Below, in pieces: positions 47,901-54,578 of a DNA stretch of 64,000 bases. The position numbers were made by a program, and so were the translations under genes. Origin of the DNA: Pseudomonas furukawaii (lineage in GTDB: Bacteria; Pseudomonadota; Gammaproteobacteria; Pseudomonadales; Pseudomonadaceae); the NCBI RefSeq assembly GCF_002355475.1, contig NZ_AP014862.1, forward strand, positions 3,348,001 to 3,412,000, written 5' to 3'. The notes beneath the pieces are model-generated. The model had not been told where the DNA came from, ran no database searches, and saw only the letters and a list, made by a program, of their open reading frames with translations. Every line of letters starts with the position of its first letter. The stretch's first letter is position 1.

Positions 47901-50426
47901 CGAGCCGGTGCCGGAGATCACGCCGGAGGCGGTGGTGGAGGTGTTGTCGCCTCCCGCGCTCAGGGTGAAGGCGCCCAGCTGGATGCGGGCCGTGGTGCTG
48001 TTGCTGGCCAGGCTGCCGACCGTCTGGTCGGACAGCAGGGTCACCACACTGTTGCCGTTGACCCGCAGCGCGCCGCTGCCGGACAGCGAGGCGTCGCCAT
48101 CCAGCTTGAGCCAACCGAAGTTGCTGGTGATGGTGGGGCCGCTGTAGGTGTTGGTACCCGACAGGGTCAGGGCGAAGGTGGACGCGCCGGTCTGGTTGAC
48201 GGTCAGGCCGCCCGTACCGCTGATACCGCCGGAGAAGGTGGTGTCGGCGGTCTGGGTGGTGGTCAGGGTGCTGCTGCCGAGGTTGATCGAACCGGCACCG
48301 GAAAGGTTGCCGATGGACTCGTTGCCGGACAGCGCCAGGGTGGCTCCGGCGGAGACGCTCACGCTGCTGCTGCCGGAGATGGCGTCACCACCGCTGACCG
48401 TCAGGGTGCCGGCCGAAATGCTGGTGGCACCGGAATAGCTGTTGCCGCTGCCGGACAGGGTCAGGTTGCCGGCACCGGCCTTGGTCAGGGCGCCGGTGCC
48501 CGCCAGGGTGGTGGCGAGGGTCGCGCTGTCCCCCGAGCCGTTGGTCACGCTGAGGGTCACGCCGCCGCCGAGGGTCAGGGTGCCGCCCGACAGGGTGACG
48601 CCGCTGGCGGAGTCCAGGTTCAGGGTCAGGCTTTCGCCCAGGCTGGTGGCCGAGGAGGCCGAGACGGTCTGATTGGCAAGGCTGCCATCGATGATGAGGG
48701 TCTGGCTGCCGGTGCCGTCGGCCTGGGCGATGGCGATGGCCTCGCTGAAGCTGACGCCGTTGCTGGCATCGATGGTGGCCGTGTCGGTGGTGTTGGTGAC
48801 GTAGATGGTGTCGCTGGCCACCGTGACGTTGGCGGTGGCGCTGCCGCCATCGCCGTCGTTCAGCGTGTAGCGGATGTTGGCATCGCCTGCCGGGGTGTCG
48901 TTGCGGTAGGTGATGCGCTGGGCGACATCGTTCACCAGGGTGGTGGTCGCGCTGGTGCCGGTGAAGCTGATGGTCAGCACACCGCCGGTGTTGGTGAAGG
49001 TGGCGAAGGTGGTGGCGCCGGTTTTCAGTTCGTTGCCACTGACGGTGAAGAGCGCCCCCGAGGTGTCGAAGCCGAAGACGTCGCTGCCCACCGCCGCGCT
49101 ATCGCGCTGGATCACCAGGCTGGCGCCGGTCCAGTCATTGAGGGCCTCCAGCTCGTCATCGCCCAGGTCGGCGTCGCCACCGGCATCCAGGGCGACGGTA
49201 CCGCCCACGCCGGCCCAGGCAACCTGACTGCCCAGGTTGGCGATGGTGGGGGCGACATTGGCGGGCGAGGTGGTGAAACTCAGGAAGTCCATGTTCGCGG
49301 GCGAACCCTGGAAGGTACCCGTGTCGACGAAACGTATCGTGAAGGACGTGATGTTCAGCAGGCCGGTGTTGATGTCGATGGTCTGATTGGGCTGGTTGCT
49401 GATCAGGACGCTGGTGACCTTCGCGGCATAGTTATTGGTGGGGTAGATCTCGAACTGGAAGTCGTTGAAATCGTTGAAGGGCCGGACGCTGATGCTGTCG
49501 AGATTGAAGGCGGTACCGGAGATGCTGCTGATGGTGAACTCGACAGAAGGTGAACTGAAGGCGGACGAGTTCACATTCAGGAAGATCGAGTCCGCCGTGG
49601 CCTCCAGATCACCCGCCGCCTGGTTATCCGAAAAGCTCCAGTCGTCCGTGCCGTTGTTCAACCAGCTCTGGTTCAGGGAAACCGTGGCCAGCAGGGCGTC
49701 GTAGTCCGGCGCGGCATCCCGCCAGAGCGCTGTGGTTTCGAGGCTTCCGACCTGCGCTTCGAGGGACCAGTCCCCGCCCTTGTCCAGGCTTCCGGTGGCG
49801 TCGCTGGAGGCCGCCACATCGGCGGCGGTCAGGCTGGCGATCTGCTGGATCAGCGCCTGGCCCGAGCCTTTGGCCACGTCGCAGCCATAGAGCAGGATGT
49901 CGCCCTCGGCGGAAAGCGCTTCACCGATGGACGACAGGGCGTCCGCATGTTCCTGGAGGCTGCCCATGTCCAGCACCCCGGTGCCCAGCAGCACCTGGCC
50001 TTCCGAACCGTGGCTGATGACGTGGATGGCATCGATGCCGCTGCGGCCATCGAGGTAGTCGGCGATCTGCTGCAGGCCATCCTTGCTCCCGTCCAGCACC
50101 ACCACCTCGGTTCCGGGTTTCAGGGCGGCGACCAGTTGCTGGTAATCCTTCACGCTGCCGTCGACGAACACCAGTTCCTGGCGCTGGTCGAGGGTGCCAC
50201 TGGTGGGGGCGGCGGCGAGGCCCTCCTGGGACCCGCTGTCGGCGGCGGGACCGTCCTGGGCGGCGGGGGCATCCGTGGGCTGGCTGGCCGCGGTATCGGC
50301 GACGGTGGCGGCCACCGCGCCATCGAACATCATGCGGGGTTCGAGGCTGACTGCGAGGGGGGACCGCACAGCACCGGGCTGATTGATCTTGCGAGCGACA
50401 GAGTGCTTCAGCAGATGCCGGAACAT
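38994..50426 (-). CDS. Giant DUF4347-domain repeat protein (3810 residues), probable secreted adhesin
   Basis: No Sec signal is seen; the N-terminus carries LEPRMMFDGA (residues 28-37), a mark of this class. DUF4347 spans about 84-245. Then come about 25 beta-rich segments: autotransporter-associated strand repeats (about 600-1370, GTGALTKAGAGNLTLSG type), three Ig-like repeats (about 1550-1860, VDDTALAAGETTTVTITFSE), a parallel beta-helix with a SLREAL-like motif (about 1990-2380), cadherin-like and SwmB-like domains, and near-identical repeats at 39.87-41.14 kb. A Pro-rich linker (PPVVPPPEP) leads to a helical C-terminus. RTX GGxGxD repeats are absent. The start follows GGAGGAGG. Shows an adhesin-like plan; function is inferred. 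Confidence 0.88.
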   Translation of the reverse strand: MFRHLLKHSVARKINQPGAVRSPLAVSLEPRMMFDGAVAATVADTAASQPTDAPAAQDGPAADSGSQEGLAAAPTSGTLDQRQELVFVDGSVKDYQQLVAALKPGTEVVVLDGSKDGLQQIADYLDGRSGIDAIHVISHGSEGQVLLGTGVLDMGSLQEHADALSSIGEALSAEGDILLYGCDVAKGSGQALIQQIASLTAADVAASSDATGSLDKGGDWSLEAQVGSLETTALWRDAAPDYDALLATVSLNQSWLNNGTDDWSFSDNQAAGDLEATADSIFLNVNSSAFSSPSVEFTISSISGTAFNLDSISVRPFNDFNDFQFEIYPTNNYAAKVTSVLISNQPNQTIDINTGLLNITSFTIRFVDTGTFQGSPANMDFLSFTTSPANVAPTIANLGSQVAWAGVGGTVALDAGGDADLGDDELEALNDWTGASLVIQRDSAAVGSDVFGFDTSGALFTVSGNELKTGATTFATFTNTGGVLTISFTGTSATTTLVNDVAQRITYRNDTPAGDANIRYTLNDGDGGSATANVTVASDTIYVTNTTDTATIDASNGVSFSEAIAIAQADGTGSQTLIIDGSLANQTVSASSATSLGESLTLNLDSASGVTLSGGTLTLGGGVTLSVTNGSGDSATLATTLAGTGALTKAGAGNLTLSGSGNSYSGATSISAGTLTVSGGDAISGSSSVSVSAGATLALSGNESIGNLSGAGSINLGSSTLTTTQTADTTFSGGISGTGGLTVNQTGASTFALTLSGTNTYSGPTITSNFGWLKLDGDASLSGSGALRVNGNSVVTLLSDQTVGSLASNSTTARIQLGAFTLSAGGDNTSTTASGVISGTGSLVKQGSGTLTLGGTNTYTGTTTVSGGTLSIAGDGNLGSGTLSLGTGSTLDISGAGTIDNAIALNGDASITNANAVTLSGLVSGSAELLKGGAGNLTLSNTGNSAQGWGLNLTSGSVTIGAATHLGAGTLTLAGGSFNVDTASTVTLNQQVVVSGPVSVNYLTGSSILTFAGAMSGSGALALNAGGNSIYLNNASGLSGDLAIATASGGIVAAMTNGTFGSGQITLANNSRLGVAGEGRTFANDIVLLGNATLIAGASTGSGIQTLSGTISESGATGNLTLSAISTASLALSGSNSYSGTTTFSSGRVQVSSDANLGSGNLILGGGTLVATSATTLDNNLTVSSGSTVETAAALTLSGVISGSGALTKTGTSSLTLTGTETHTGTTTVSAGTLVVNGSTAGATLVSSGGTLAGTGTLGGNVSVQSGGTLAPGIAGVNNGVGTLTINGGLTLAAGSTLAVEINGTTAGTGHDQVVVNGAVSLGSATLDASHGYAPGQGDSYRIIDNDVADAVTGSFSGLAEGGTVAASGNGTVLTASYLGGTGNDVTLTAPINAAPVVSNLDGDSVTFTQGSGAILLDFGTNATVTDGDSADFAGGNVTVSILANGVSGEDVLGIANQGTGAGQIGLSGSDVTYQGTVIGTWTGGSAGADLVISLNANATAAAVQALVRNLNYSNSNATNGIDQADRTLRVTLNDGDGGTSSSADITVSVVETVAPTTVSIQVDDTALAAGETTTVTITFSEAVTGLAIGDFTLANGTLSNLATGDGGITWTATLTPAAGVEAAGNLITLDNSGYTDLAGNAGSGTTDSNSYAVDTLRPTASIVVADSALAAGETSTVTITFSEAVTGLGLGDFTVANGTLSNLATQDNIVWTATFTPSAGVESTTNLISLDNTGVTDVAGNAGSGSTSSGNYQIDTLRPTLVSIDVDDTVLSVGETATVTLVFSEAVTGLDAGDFTVQNGALSNFSSSDGGVTWTATLTPSAGVADPNNVLTLDNTGYLDAAGNTGSGTSDSANFQVDTEAPVNAVPGAQTTTTVTPLVFSSGNGNAITVSDGGSLTVVVSAASGTLTAATGGTAGISNNGSGSVTITGSAAEVNAALEGLVFTPSSAGAVSITVQTTDGAGNSDSDSVVVTVDNATLVVTSSLDTGADESTGASFAADQADGGGLSIREALHWARAGDSITFDLDAGALGNQGGAITLNGNQLLINYSNLTIDGDLNDDGVADVTLSANNASRVLQVNASLSGVELSGLNLTQGSTSGGGAGLSIGFGSSLTLRDSSVTDSTESGLGGGGIYGSGVALTLINTTVSGNTSTSFGGGLRIVGNGTLNLLNSTVSGNSTNGAGAHGGGIQYAGTGLTIVNSTISGNAALGAGSEGGGLRITTGPAQIYNTTIVGNAASGTGGGVSANGTDTLVNTLVAGNTAGAGATAGAAGSPLATGGSANDVSGTVETATHSYFGSSVTLTTNNGSLNNQGTGSLLLGNLAFNNGGTVQTHKPQVGSALLEAGSNADLPLDSFDLDGDGNTSEALPIDSNGASRVAGTVDIGAVEANAAPVLGNLDGGGSFTEGGPAVVIDGDASVSDADLDALDGGNGDYHGASVVLVRNGGADADDLFGFLDGNGISLVGGNLVKNGQVIGSFDTSVPGQLTLTFTHANGQTPGTADVNQILQQLTYANGSEDPGASVTLDWTFADGQGATSGGSTLVSLVAVNDAPTASASGGNATYTENGSAVDLFSGVSLGTVEAGQSITGLTFSVSGLIDGASEILSIDGTEIALVNGASGTTSVNGIGYSVSLVGGTATITLTSAGLATATAQGVVDGMTYRNGSEVPSEGTRTLTLTSVRDSGGTGNGGVDSATTAIAASVAVVAVNDAPVITAPGSIAVTEDLSQALTGISFSDVDAGSGSVIASFSVTGGTLSAFSGSGVTVAGSGSASLTLTGTVADINAFIAANGLSFTGGANANGNVTLGVGINDGGNIGSGGALSDNASVTLAVTAVNDAPVNSLPAGQHVAQDGSLVFNAGNGNLISIADVDAGAGNLQVSLTASNGLITLGSQSGLSFITGDGVADGVLVFTGSLADINAALDGLQFTPTAGFNGSASIQLSTSDLGNAGSGGAQLDSDTLAITVDPINPVITGIAVTNPDGAYKVGDVIDITLTFDQSVIVDTTGGVPALLLETGLVDRNAVYLSGSGSNSLTFRYIVQAGDVSADLDYQSSGALSLNGGSIRNASSSDAILTLPATAGADSIAGQHDIVIDGVAPGVTSVGVPVGVPYNAGDTLTFVVNASEVVLVNGTPRLALDIGGTTVFADYVAGSGTTTLVFQYSVQAGLNDADGIAVTGLVANGGSLQDATGNAMNLALNNVGNTSGVIVDTQAPTATILVADPSLSIGETSSVTITFSEAVSGLDLADFSVENGVLSNLSSTDGGMTWTATLTPTAGIADTSNLITLTNAGVQDAAGNIGIGSTASNLYAIDGVRPTATIQVADNALSAGETSSVTITFSEVVSGLDLADFSVENGVLSNLSSTDGGMTWTATLTPTAGIADTSNLITLNNAGVQDAAGNTGTGSTASNLYAIDTRAPTVTSVGVPVGVPYNAGDTLTFVVNASEAVLVNGTPRLALDIGGTTVFADYVAGSGTATLVFQYSVQAGLNDADGIAVTGLVANGGSLRDAAGNAMNLALNNVGSTAGVVVDTTAPAPTAIITLDPSPTNAGSVRYTLTFSEDVSGVDLSDFSLVTTGNATGSLGSLVQVDGRTYQITITGVAGSGRLALALNGSGTGVSDMAGNGLVAGLVGQSYSLAQSDGDPEFRSNPPVVPPPEPNVPTESTLPSPPPPPFTSPLLPPPLFEVPTLGSGIPTLGSIFINNGALAPSFIAQVFASGDSGGGDGSGSGFLGFGGGDAGVFGTSSLSGLFNKEMPQESGEIQLQWRNSGGSGQGLQGIFGAPTLGQQLQEIRESEQRQVRDLAWALGQIPDNAPQA
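39871..41142 (-). repeat. Near-identical domain duplications inside the giant gene
   Basis: Two copies of a 306-base unit (40201-40460 and 40507-40766) differ at few positions. A second unit of about 315 bases occurs at 39871-40185 and again at 40828-41142, offset 957 bases. Read along the gene the order is A-B-B'-A'. Such high DNA identity suggests recent duplication or gene conversion. Confidence 0.85.
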
Positions 50427-50725
50427 GATGACCTCCTCCCTGAGCGACGCCTGGCGAGCACCCTCCGACGGGCGAACGATACGACGACGTACGTTGGCGA
50501 TTGTTGTTGGCGTGATCGCGCAATAATGCCTGATGGCCATCAACCGTCAATGACTATCGTGACGCAACGGGTCTCAAGCACGACCAATGGGTATCAATAC
50601 GCCCGAAAGTAATCAGGCGCGCCTTCGGATATCAGCTAAGGTTCTTGGCGGCCCGAACTGCAAGGAAAGTGTCAGCGGGTCGAGCCATCCGTGATCACGC
50701 GATAACAACACAAAGGGAAATCATC
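50427..50725. promoter_or_regulatory. Divergent control region of the giant gene and tail-collar genes
   Basis: A 299-base gene-free gap. CGTGATCGCGCAATAA (50511-50526) and CGTGATCACGCGATAA (50690-50705) match at 14 of 16 positions in the same orientation, one near each gene start. They could be operators that co-regulate both transcripts. No clear -35/-10 pair was assigned. Confidence 0.45.
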
Positions 50726-51313
50726 ATGAGTGACCAGTCCTATCTCGGCTCCATCAGCGGTTGGGCTCCCAACTTCGCTCCCCGCGGCTGGGCGTTCTGT
50801 CAGGGACAGACCCTCTCCATCTCGCAGTACAGCGCACTGTTCTCTCTGCTCGGCACCGTCTACGGCGGCAACGGCCAGACCACCTTCAACCTTCCGAACC
50901 TGCAGGGTCGCGTCCCCGTCGGCGCAGGACAGTCCCCCGGAACCTCCTCCTACACCCTAGGCGAGATGGCCGGAACCGAAACCGTCACCCTGACCAGCGC
51001 GCAGATGCCGGCCCACACCCACGCGGCCACCGCCACGGCCACCGCATCCCTGCCGGCCAGCACCGCCGCCGCCACGCTGGCGACCCCGGCCGCCGACAGC
51101 GTGCTGGCCGCCGCCAACGGCGCATCGGGCCGCACGCCCGTGGACGTGAAGATCTACGCCCCGGCACCCGGTTCGGTGAACATTCCCCTGACCAGCGCCG
51201 CCACGGTCAACGTCCAGGCCAACGGTGGCAACCAGCCCTTCTCCATCCTGCAGCCGTTCACCGTGATCAATTACATCATCTGCATGGAAGGGATCTTCCC
51301 CTCCCGGAACTGA
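50726..51313 (+). CDS. Phage tail collar-domain protein 1 (microcystin-dependent-protein-like)
   Basis: A 195-residue protein with a tail-collar domain: YLGSISGWAPNFAPRGWAFCQGQTLSISQYSALFSLLGTVYGGNGQTTFNLPNLQGRVPVGAG is nearly the consensus. MPAHTH follows, then an Ala/Thr-rich variable segment and a C-terminal NGGNQPFSILQPFTVINYIICMEGIFPSRN. No other phage gene is nearby, so it belongs to the chromosomal family often annotated tail fibre or MdpB-like. AAGGGAAA precedes the ATG. Eighteen bases separate it from its paralog. Confidence 0.9.
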   Translation: MSDQSYLGSISGWAPNFAPRGWAFCQGQTLSISQYSALFSLLGTVYGGNGQTTFNLPNLQGRVPVGAGQSPGTSSYTLGEMAGTETVTLTSAQMPAHTHAATATATASLPASTAAATLATPAADSVLAAANGASGRTPVDVKIYAPAPGSVNIPLTSAATVNVQANGGNQPFSILQPFTVINYIICMEGIFPSRN

Positions 51314-51331
51314 CGGCACGAGGACACACGA

Positions 51332-51904
51332 ATGGATATCGAAAGCTACCTCGGCGTGATCGCGCCCTTCGCCGGTAATTTCGCCCCACGCAACTGGATG
51401 ACCTGCGGCGGCCAACTGCTGCCCATCCAGCAGAACCAGGCGCTCTTCTCGCTGCTGGGGGTCACCTACGGCGGCAATGGCGTCCAGACCTTCGGCCTGC
51501 CCAATCTCAACGGGCGGGCGGCGGTCGGACAAAGCAGCCAGCACCTCCTGGGGCAGTCGGGCGGCACGGAGAACGTCACCCTGACCCTGGCCAACCTGCC
51601 CACTCACACCCACGGCGCAACCGCCGAGGCGACGGTGGTGCTGCAGGCCTCGAGCACGGCAGCGGCGGCCGGCCAGCCCGCCGCCGACAGCACCCTGGCA
51701 CAGTCACAAGGCTTCGAAGGAAGGACTCCATTGACCGTGCAGATCTACGCCCCGGCGCCCGGCAGCATCGAGCTGCCAGCGCAGGCGGGCCTCCAGGTGG
51801 AACTGGGCATCAGCGGCCAGAACCTGCCCACCGGCGTGGTGCAGCCGTTCCTGGCGCTGACCCAGTGCATCTGCACCCAGGGCGTCTACCCGAGTCGCAA
51901 CTGA
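51332..51904 (+). CDS. Phage tail collar-domain protein 2
   Basis: A 190-residue paralog of the preceding protein: YLGVIAPFAGNFAPRNWMTCGGQLLPIQQNQALFSLLGVTYGGNGVQTFGLPNLNGRAAVGQ, LPTHTHGAT, a variable Ala-rich middle and the ending VVQPFLALTQCICTQGVYPSRN. The two share the ends but differ in the centre, as if presenting different tips. They form a two-gene operon divergent from the giant gene. Confidence 0.9.
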   Translation: MDIESYLGVIAPFAGNFAPRNWMTCGGQLLPIQQNQALFSLLGVTYGGNGVQTFGLPNLNGRAAVGQSSQHLLGQSGGTENVTLTLANLPTHTHGATAEATVVLQASSTAAAAGQPAADSTLAQSQGFEGRTPLTVQIYAPAPGSIELPAQAGLQVELGISGQNLPTGVVQPFLALTQCICTQGVYPSRN

Positions 51905-51923
51905 GCGGCGGTCACCACCAGGC

Positions 51924-52226
51924 TCAGTTGAACTGGGCCTGGTAGTGGCGCTGGCCGTCGAGGGGCGAGACCATCGGGCTCAGGTGCAGCAGGTACTCGC
52001 GCCCGCTGGCGCTCCTCAGGCGGTACTGCGACTCGAGCAGGAGCACGCTCATCGGGGTGGTGAAGATCAGCGAGAACGGCGTGCGGAACCCTCCAGCGGC
52101 CGCACGCCCCTCCACCAGCTTCAGCAAGGTCAGTTGCACGGGTTCAGGCACCGTCTCCGCCGTGAACACCTGGCCGACTTCCGAAGCGAACATCGTTGCC
52201 GTAAGGCCCTGGGTCTCAATGAACAT
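51924..52226 (-). CDS. DUF6916-like small protein
   Basis: A 100-residue beta-rich protein: VGQVFTAETVPEPVQLTLLKLVEG, RTPFSLIFTTP, LLESQYRLRS and LHLSPMVSP. This is the pattern of the small DUF6916 family that commonly accompanies tail-collar proteins. The ATG at 52226 follows GGGAGA. It converges on the collar genes and lies 67 bases from the divergent GNAT gene. The function is unknown. Confidence 0.75.
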   Translation of the reverse strand: MFIETQGLTATMFASEVGQVFTAETVPEPVQLTLLKLVEGRAAAGGFRTPFSLIFTTPMSVLLLESQYRLRSASGREYLLHLSPMVSPLDGQRHYQAQFN

Positions 52227-52293
52227 CTGGTCTCTCCCTGATCGTTAGAAATACAGGCACGGGCCTGGGCAGCGAAGGAAATTACAGCAGCGC

Positions 52294-52794
52294 ATGACCG
52301 AGATAAAGACGGCCGGCACGCCGGCGAGGCTCCGGCGGAGAGCCGCCAACACCGGGGACGAACCCTGGCTGCGCCAGTTCTTCGCCCTCCTGCGCGGGCT
52401 GGACCCCGCCCTGATCGCCCTCTGCCCCGCCCTGCTGGAGCAACAGTGGCAACTCCAGCAATGCGCCTTCGCCAGCCACTACCCGGGCGCGCGGACCGAC
52501 CTGATCCTGCTGGAGGGCGATCCCATCGGGCTGGTCACCCTGCATGAGGGCGCCACGGCCATTCGCATCCTGGAGTTGGGCCTCGCCCCCCGCCATCGCG
52601 GGCAGGGCCTGGGCGAGCGGCTGCTGGCGGAAATCATCCGCGAGGCCGACGCCCGCGATCAGGCAGTGGAGCTGGCCGTGATGCGCCACAACCCGGCCCT
52701 GCGCCTCTACCAGCGACTCGGCTTCCTGGTCCTGCCCGGGGATGAAGACGCGGTGCAACTGCAGATGCGACGCCCCGCCCATCATGCCGACTGA
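52294..52794 (+). CDS. GNAT-family N-acetyltransferase
   Basis: A 166-residue acetyltransferase. ILELGLAPRHRGQGLGERLLAEIIREAD holds the acetyl-CoA pyrophosphate loop (RHRGQGLG), and VMRHNPALRLYQRLGFLVLPGDEDAVQLQMRRP is the usual C-terminal block. It could modify a component of this locus, but this is inferred from position. Its 3' end overlaps the 3' end of the sulfotransferase gene by 13 bases on the opposite strand. Confidence 0.88.
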   Translation: MTEIKTAGTPARLRRRAANTGDEPWLRQFFALLRGLDPALIALCPALLEQQWQLQQCAFASHYPGARTDLILLEGDPIGLVTLHEGATAIRILELGLAPRHRGQGLGERLLAEIIREADARDQAVELAVMRHNPALRLYQRLGFLVLPGDEDAVQLQMRRPAHHAD

Positions 52795-53762
52795 GCCTGT
52801 CGCAATCCTTGCAGCTCCAGGTAAGGCTCCAGCGCCCAGCGTTCCACCGCGTCGCGCAATGCCGCCGGCGCCCCCTCGCGCTTCTGCCGACTGTCGTCGA
52901 TGAAAGTCTCCGCTGGCCGCTTGGCGTTGCGCGCGCTCGCCGCCAGGGCCAGTTCCACCTGTTCGGAAGCGAGCCCCAGGGGCAAGCGCAATCGCCCCGC
53001 CAGCGCCTGGGGCAGCTCGGGGTACTCCACCAGCAAGCCCCCATGGGTCCGACAGCAGGTCGCCGCCTGCTGCAGCAGGCGTCCCAGTCGCCTGGCGATA
53101 TAGACCTCGCGCGGCGCCGGGGCTTCGTCCGGCTCATTCAGCGGAGAGCCCTGCAACTGCCCGGGAATCATGTGCATTCCGGCCATTCGCAGGTGGGACG
53201 CGGCGATCTCCAGCGGGTCGCGATAGAGGAAGATCCAGGGCGTATCCGGGAAACACCGCAGCACCAGCGGCAGCTCGAAGATATTCCAGGCATCCAGCTT
53301 GACCACCAGGGCGCGTGCCCGGGAGCCGGGAGCCTGGCCCAGCGCCGACAGGACGGCGACCAGGGCGGCCCGCTGGGCATCCCCCGCAAGCCCATCCCGG
53401 TAATGGGCCCGGAGCAGCGCGTCCAGGGGTGGCGGTTCCGAAAGCACCAGATGACTCTCCAGCCCCGCCAGCATCTGCGCCATCAGCGTCGACCCGCAGC
53501 GGGAGGCGTGGAAGATCAGCGCCGTGGGCGCAAGGCCCGGGCTGGCAACCTGCCAATCCAGCAGGGCATCGAGCCCGGTCTCGCGGCGGAAGGCCTGGTT
53601 GAAGGGCAGGCGCAGTGCCTGCTCCACATCGTCACGGAAGAAGGGTTGGGTCAGACGCTGGTCGCCGAACCAGCACCAGTCCACCCGCCACCCGGCTTCA
53701 TCCCGCCAGGTGCGGATCGGCCGCCAGCCACGAAAATCCAGCTCCGGCTTCACACTCGCCAT
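52782..53762 (-). CDS. Sulfotransferase-family protein
   Basis: A 326-residue protein with the PAPS 5'-phosphosulfate loop LIFHASRCGSTLMAQML (residues 82-98) and a 3'-phosphate motif IFLYRDPLEIAAS (about 173-185). Sulfotransferases move sulfate from PAPS to a hydroxyl or amine. The start MASVKPEL (53762) has GGAG seven bases upstream and overlaps the end of the hydroxylase gene by 13 bases, so the two are translationally coupled. A modification of the exported protein or of a peptide is a reasonable guess. Confidence 0.85.
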   Translation of the reverse strand: MASVKPELDFRGWRPIRTWRDEAGWRVDWCWFGDQRLTQPFFRDDVEQALRLPFNQAFRRETGLDALLDWQVASPGLAPTALIFHASRCGSTLMAQMLAGLESHLVLSEPPPLDALLRAHYRDGLAGDAQRAALVAVLSALGQAPGSRARALVVKLDAWNIFELPLVLRCFPDTPWIFLYRDPLEIAASHLRMAGMHMIPGQLQGSPLNEPDEAPAPREVYIARRLGRLLQQAATCCRTHGGLLVEYPELPQALAGRLRLPLGLASEQVELALAASARNAKRPAETFIDDSRQKREGAPAALRDAVERWALEPYLELQGLRQAQSA

Positions 53763-54550
53763 TGATCGCTCCATGCCTGCTTGCCCTGGCGCATGGCGCT
53801 GCGCACCTCCGCCTCGGAAAACGCCAATCCCAGGCCCATCCCCAGGCGCACAACCGCGCCGGGGAAATCCCGGGCATCGGTCAAGGTGCGCAAGCGCGCG
53901 GCCAGTTCCGCATCCCGCTCCACCCGCTGGCGAAAGGCTGCGAAGGCCTGCCCCGCCCTGCCCGGCCGCAATGCCGGGGTGTCCTCCAGCCCGTCCCGCA
54001 CCAGGTCGAGCAGCCAGGGGTCGGGTTGGCAATCCAGCACCAGGTGAACGCGTGCCCCGGGCCCCGGGTTGTCCACCCGATGGGGGCGCGACAGGTCGAT
54101 GAACCAGCACTCGCCGGGCTGCATGGGCACCTGCAGGCCATCGACGAGGAACTCCACGCCAGCCGGGCTCAGCAAGGGAATGTGCAGGCGCAGGTCGCCA
54201 CCGGGCTGCCCCAGGTCCGGGTCGCAATGCTCATGGATGCGCGCCCCGGCGCCCAGGCGCAGCAGGCGCGCGCTGCGCACCCTGGCCTGGAACAGGTCCA
54301 GCAGCTCGTTCCAGGCCGCCTCCCGCTGCCACCAACCGGTACGTACCGGCGCCCCCAGGCCGGGGGCCAGCGGCAAGGGCGCATCCTCGGGTGCGATCAG
54401 CGCCACGCCGCTCCAGTCGCCCTCGTAGTAGCCGGTGTTGAAATGATGCTGCCAGGCCCCGGCGGACACCCGCGCCAGCGCGTCCAGCAGCGACGGCAGC
54501 GGGATCGCCAGCGGAAGCCGCGAGCAGCGGGGCAATGCTTCAGGATTCAC
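53750..54550 (-). CDS. Aspartyl/asparaginyl beta-hydroxylase-like 2-oxoglutarate oxygenase
   Basis: A 266-residue protein with a central cupin resembling the Asp/Asn beta-hydroxylase family. RIHEHCDPD (His108, Asp110), DLRLHIPLLSPAGVEFLVDG, ECWFIDLSRPHRVDN (His157) and GARVHLVLDC (Arg167) supply the iron and 2-oxoglutarate ligands. The start is a GTG with AAGGAGG upstream. It sits in an operon between the M50/HlyD gene and the sulfotransferase gene. The likely reaction is hydroxylation of a protein or peptide side chain. Confidence 0.82.
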   Translation of the reverse strand: MNPEALPRCSRLPLAIPLPSLLDALARVSAGAWQHHFNTGYYEGDWSGVALIAPEDAPLPLAPGLGAPVRTGWWQREAAWNELLDLFQARVRSARLLRLGAGARIHEHCDPDLGQPGGDLRLHIPLLSPAGVEFLVDGLQVPMQPGECWFIDLSRPHRVDNPGPGARVHLVLDCQPDPWLLDLVRDGLEDTPALRPGRAGQAFAAFRQRVERDAELAARLRTLTDARDFPGAVVRLGMGLGLAFSEAEVRSAMRQGKQAWSDQWRV

Positions 54551-54578
54551 GGAACCTCCTTGCTCCTCCGGTAATGGG

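Noticed and set aside
43872-49553. Two further long plus-strand frames opposite the giant gene
   Set aside because: Same cause: absence of stop codons in the complement of biased Thr/Gly/Ser codons. No domain is seen.
50726-51904. Prophage or tailocin
   Set aside because: Only collar-domain proteins are present; no capsid, sheath, baseplate, lysis, integrase or att sequences occur in the window.
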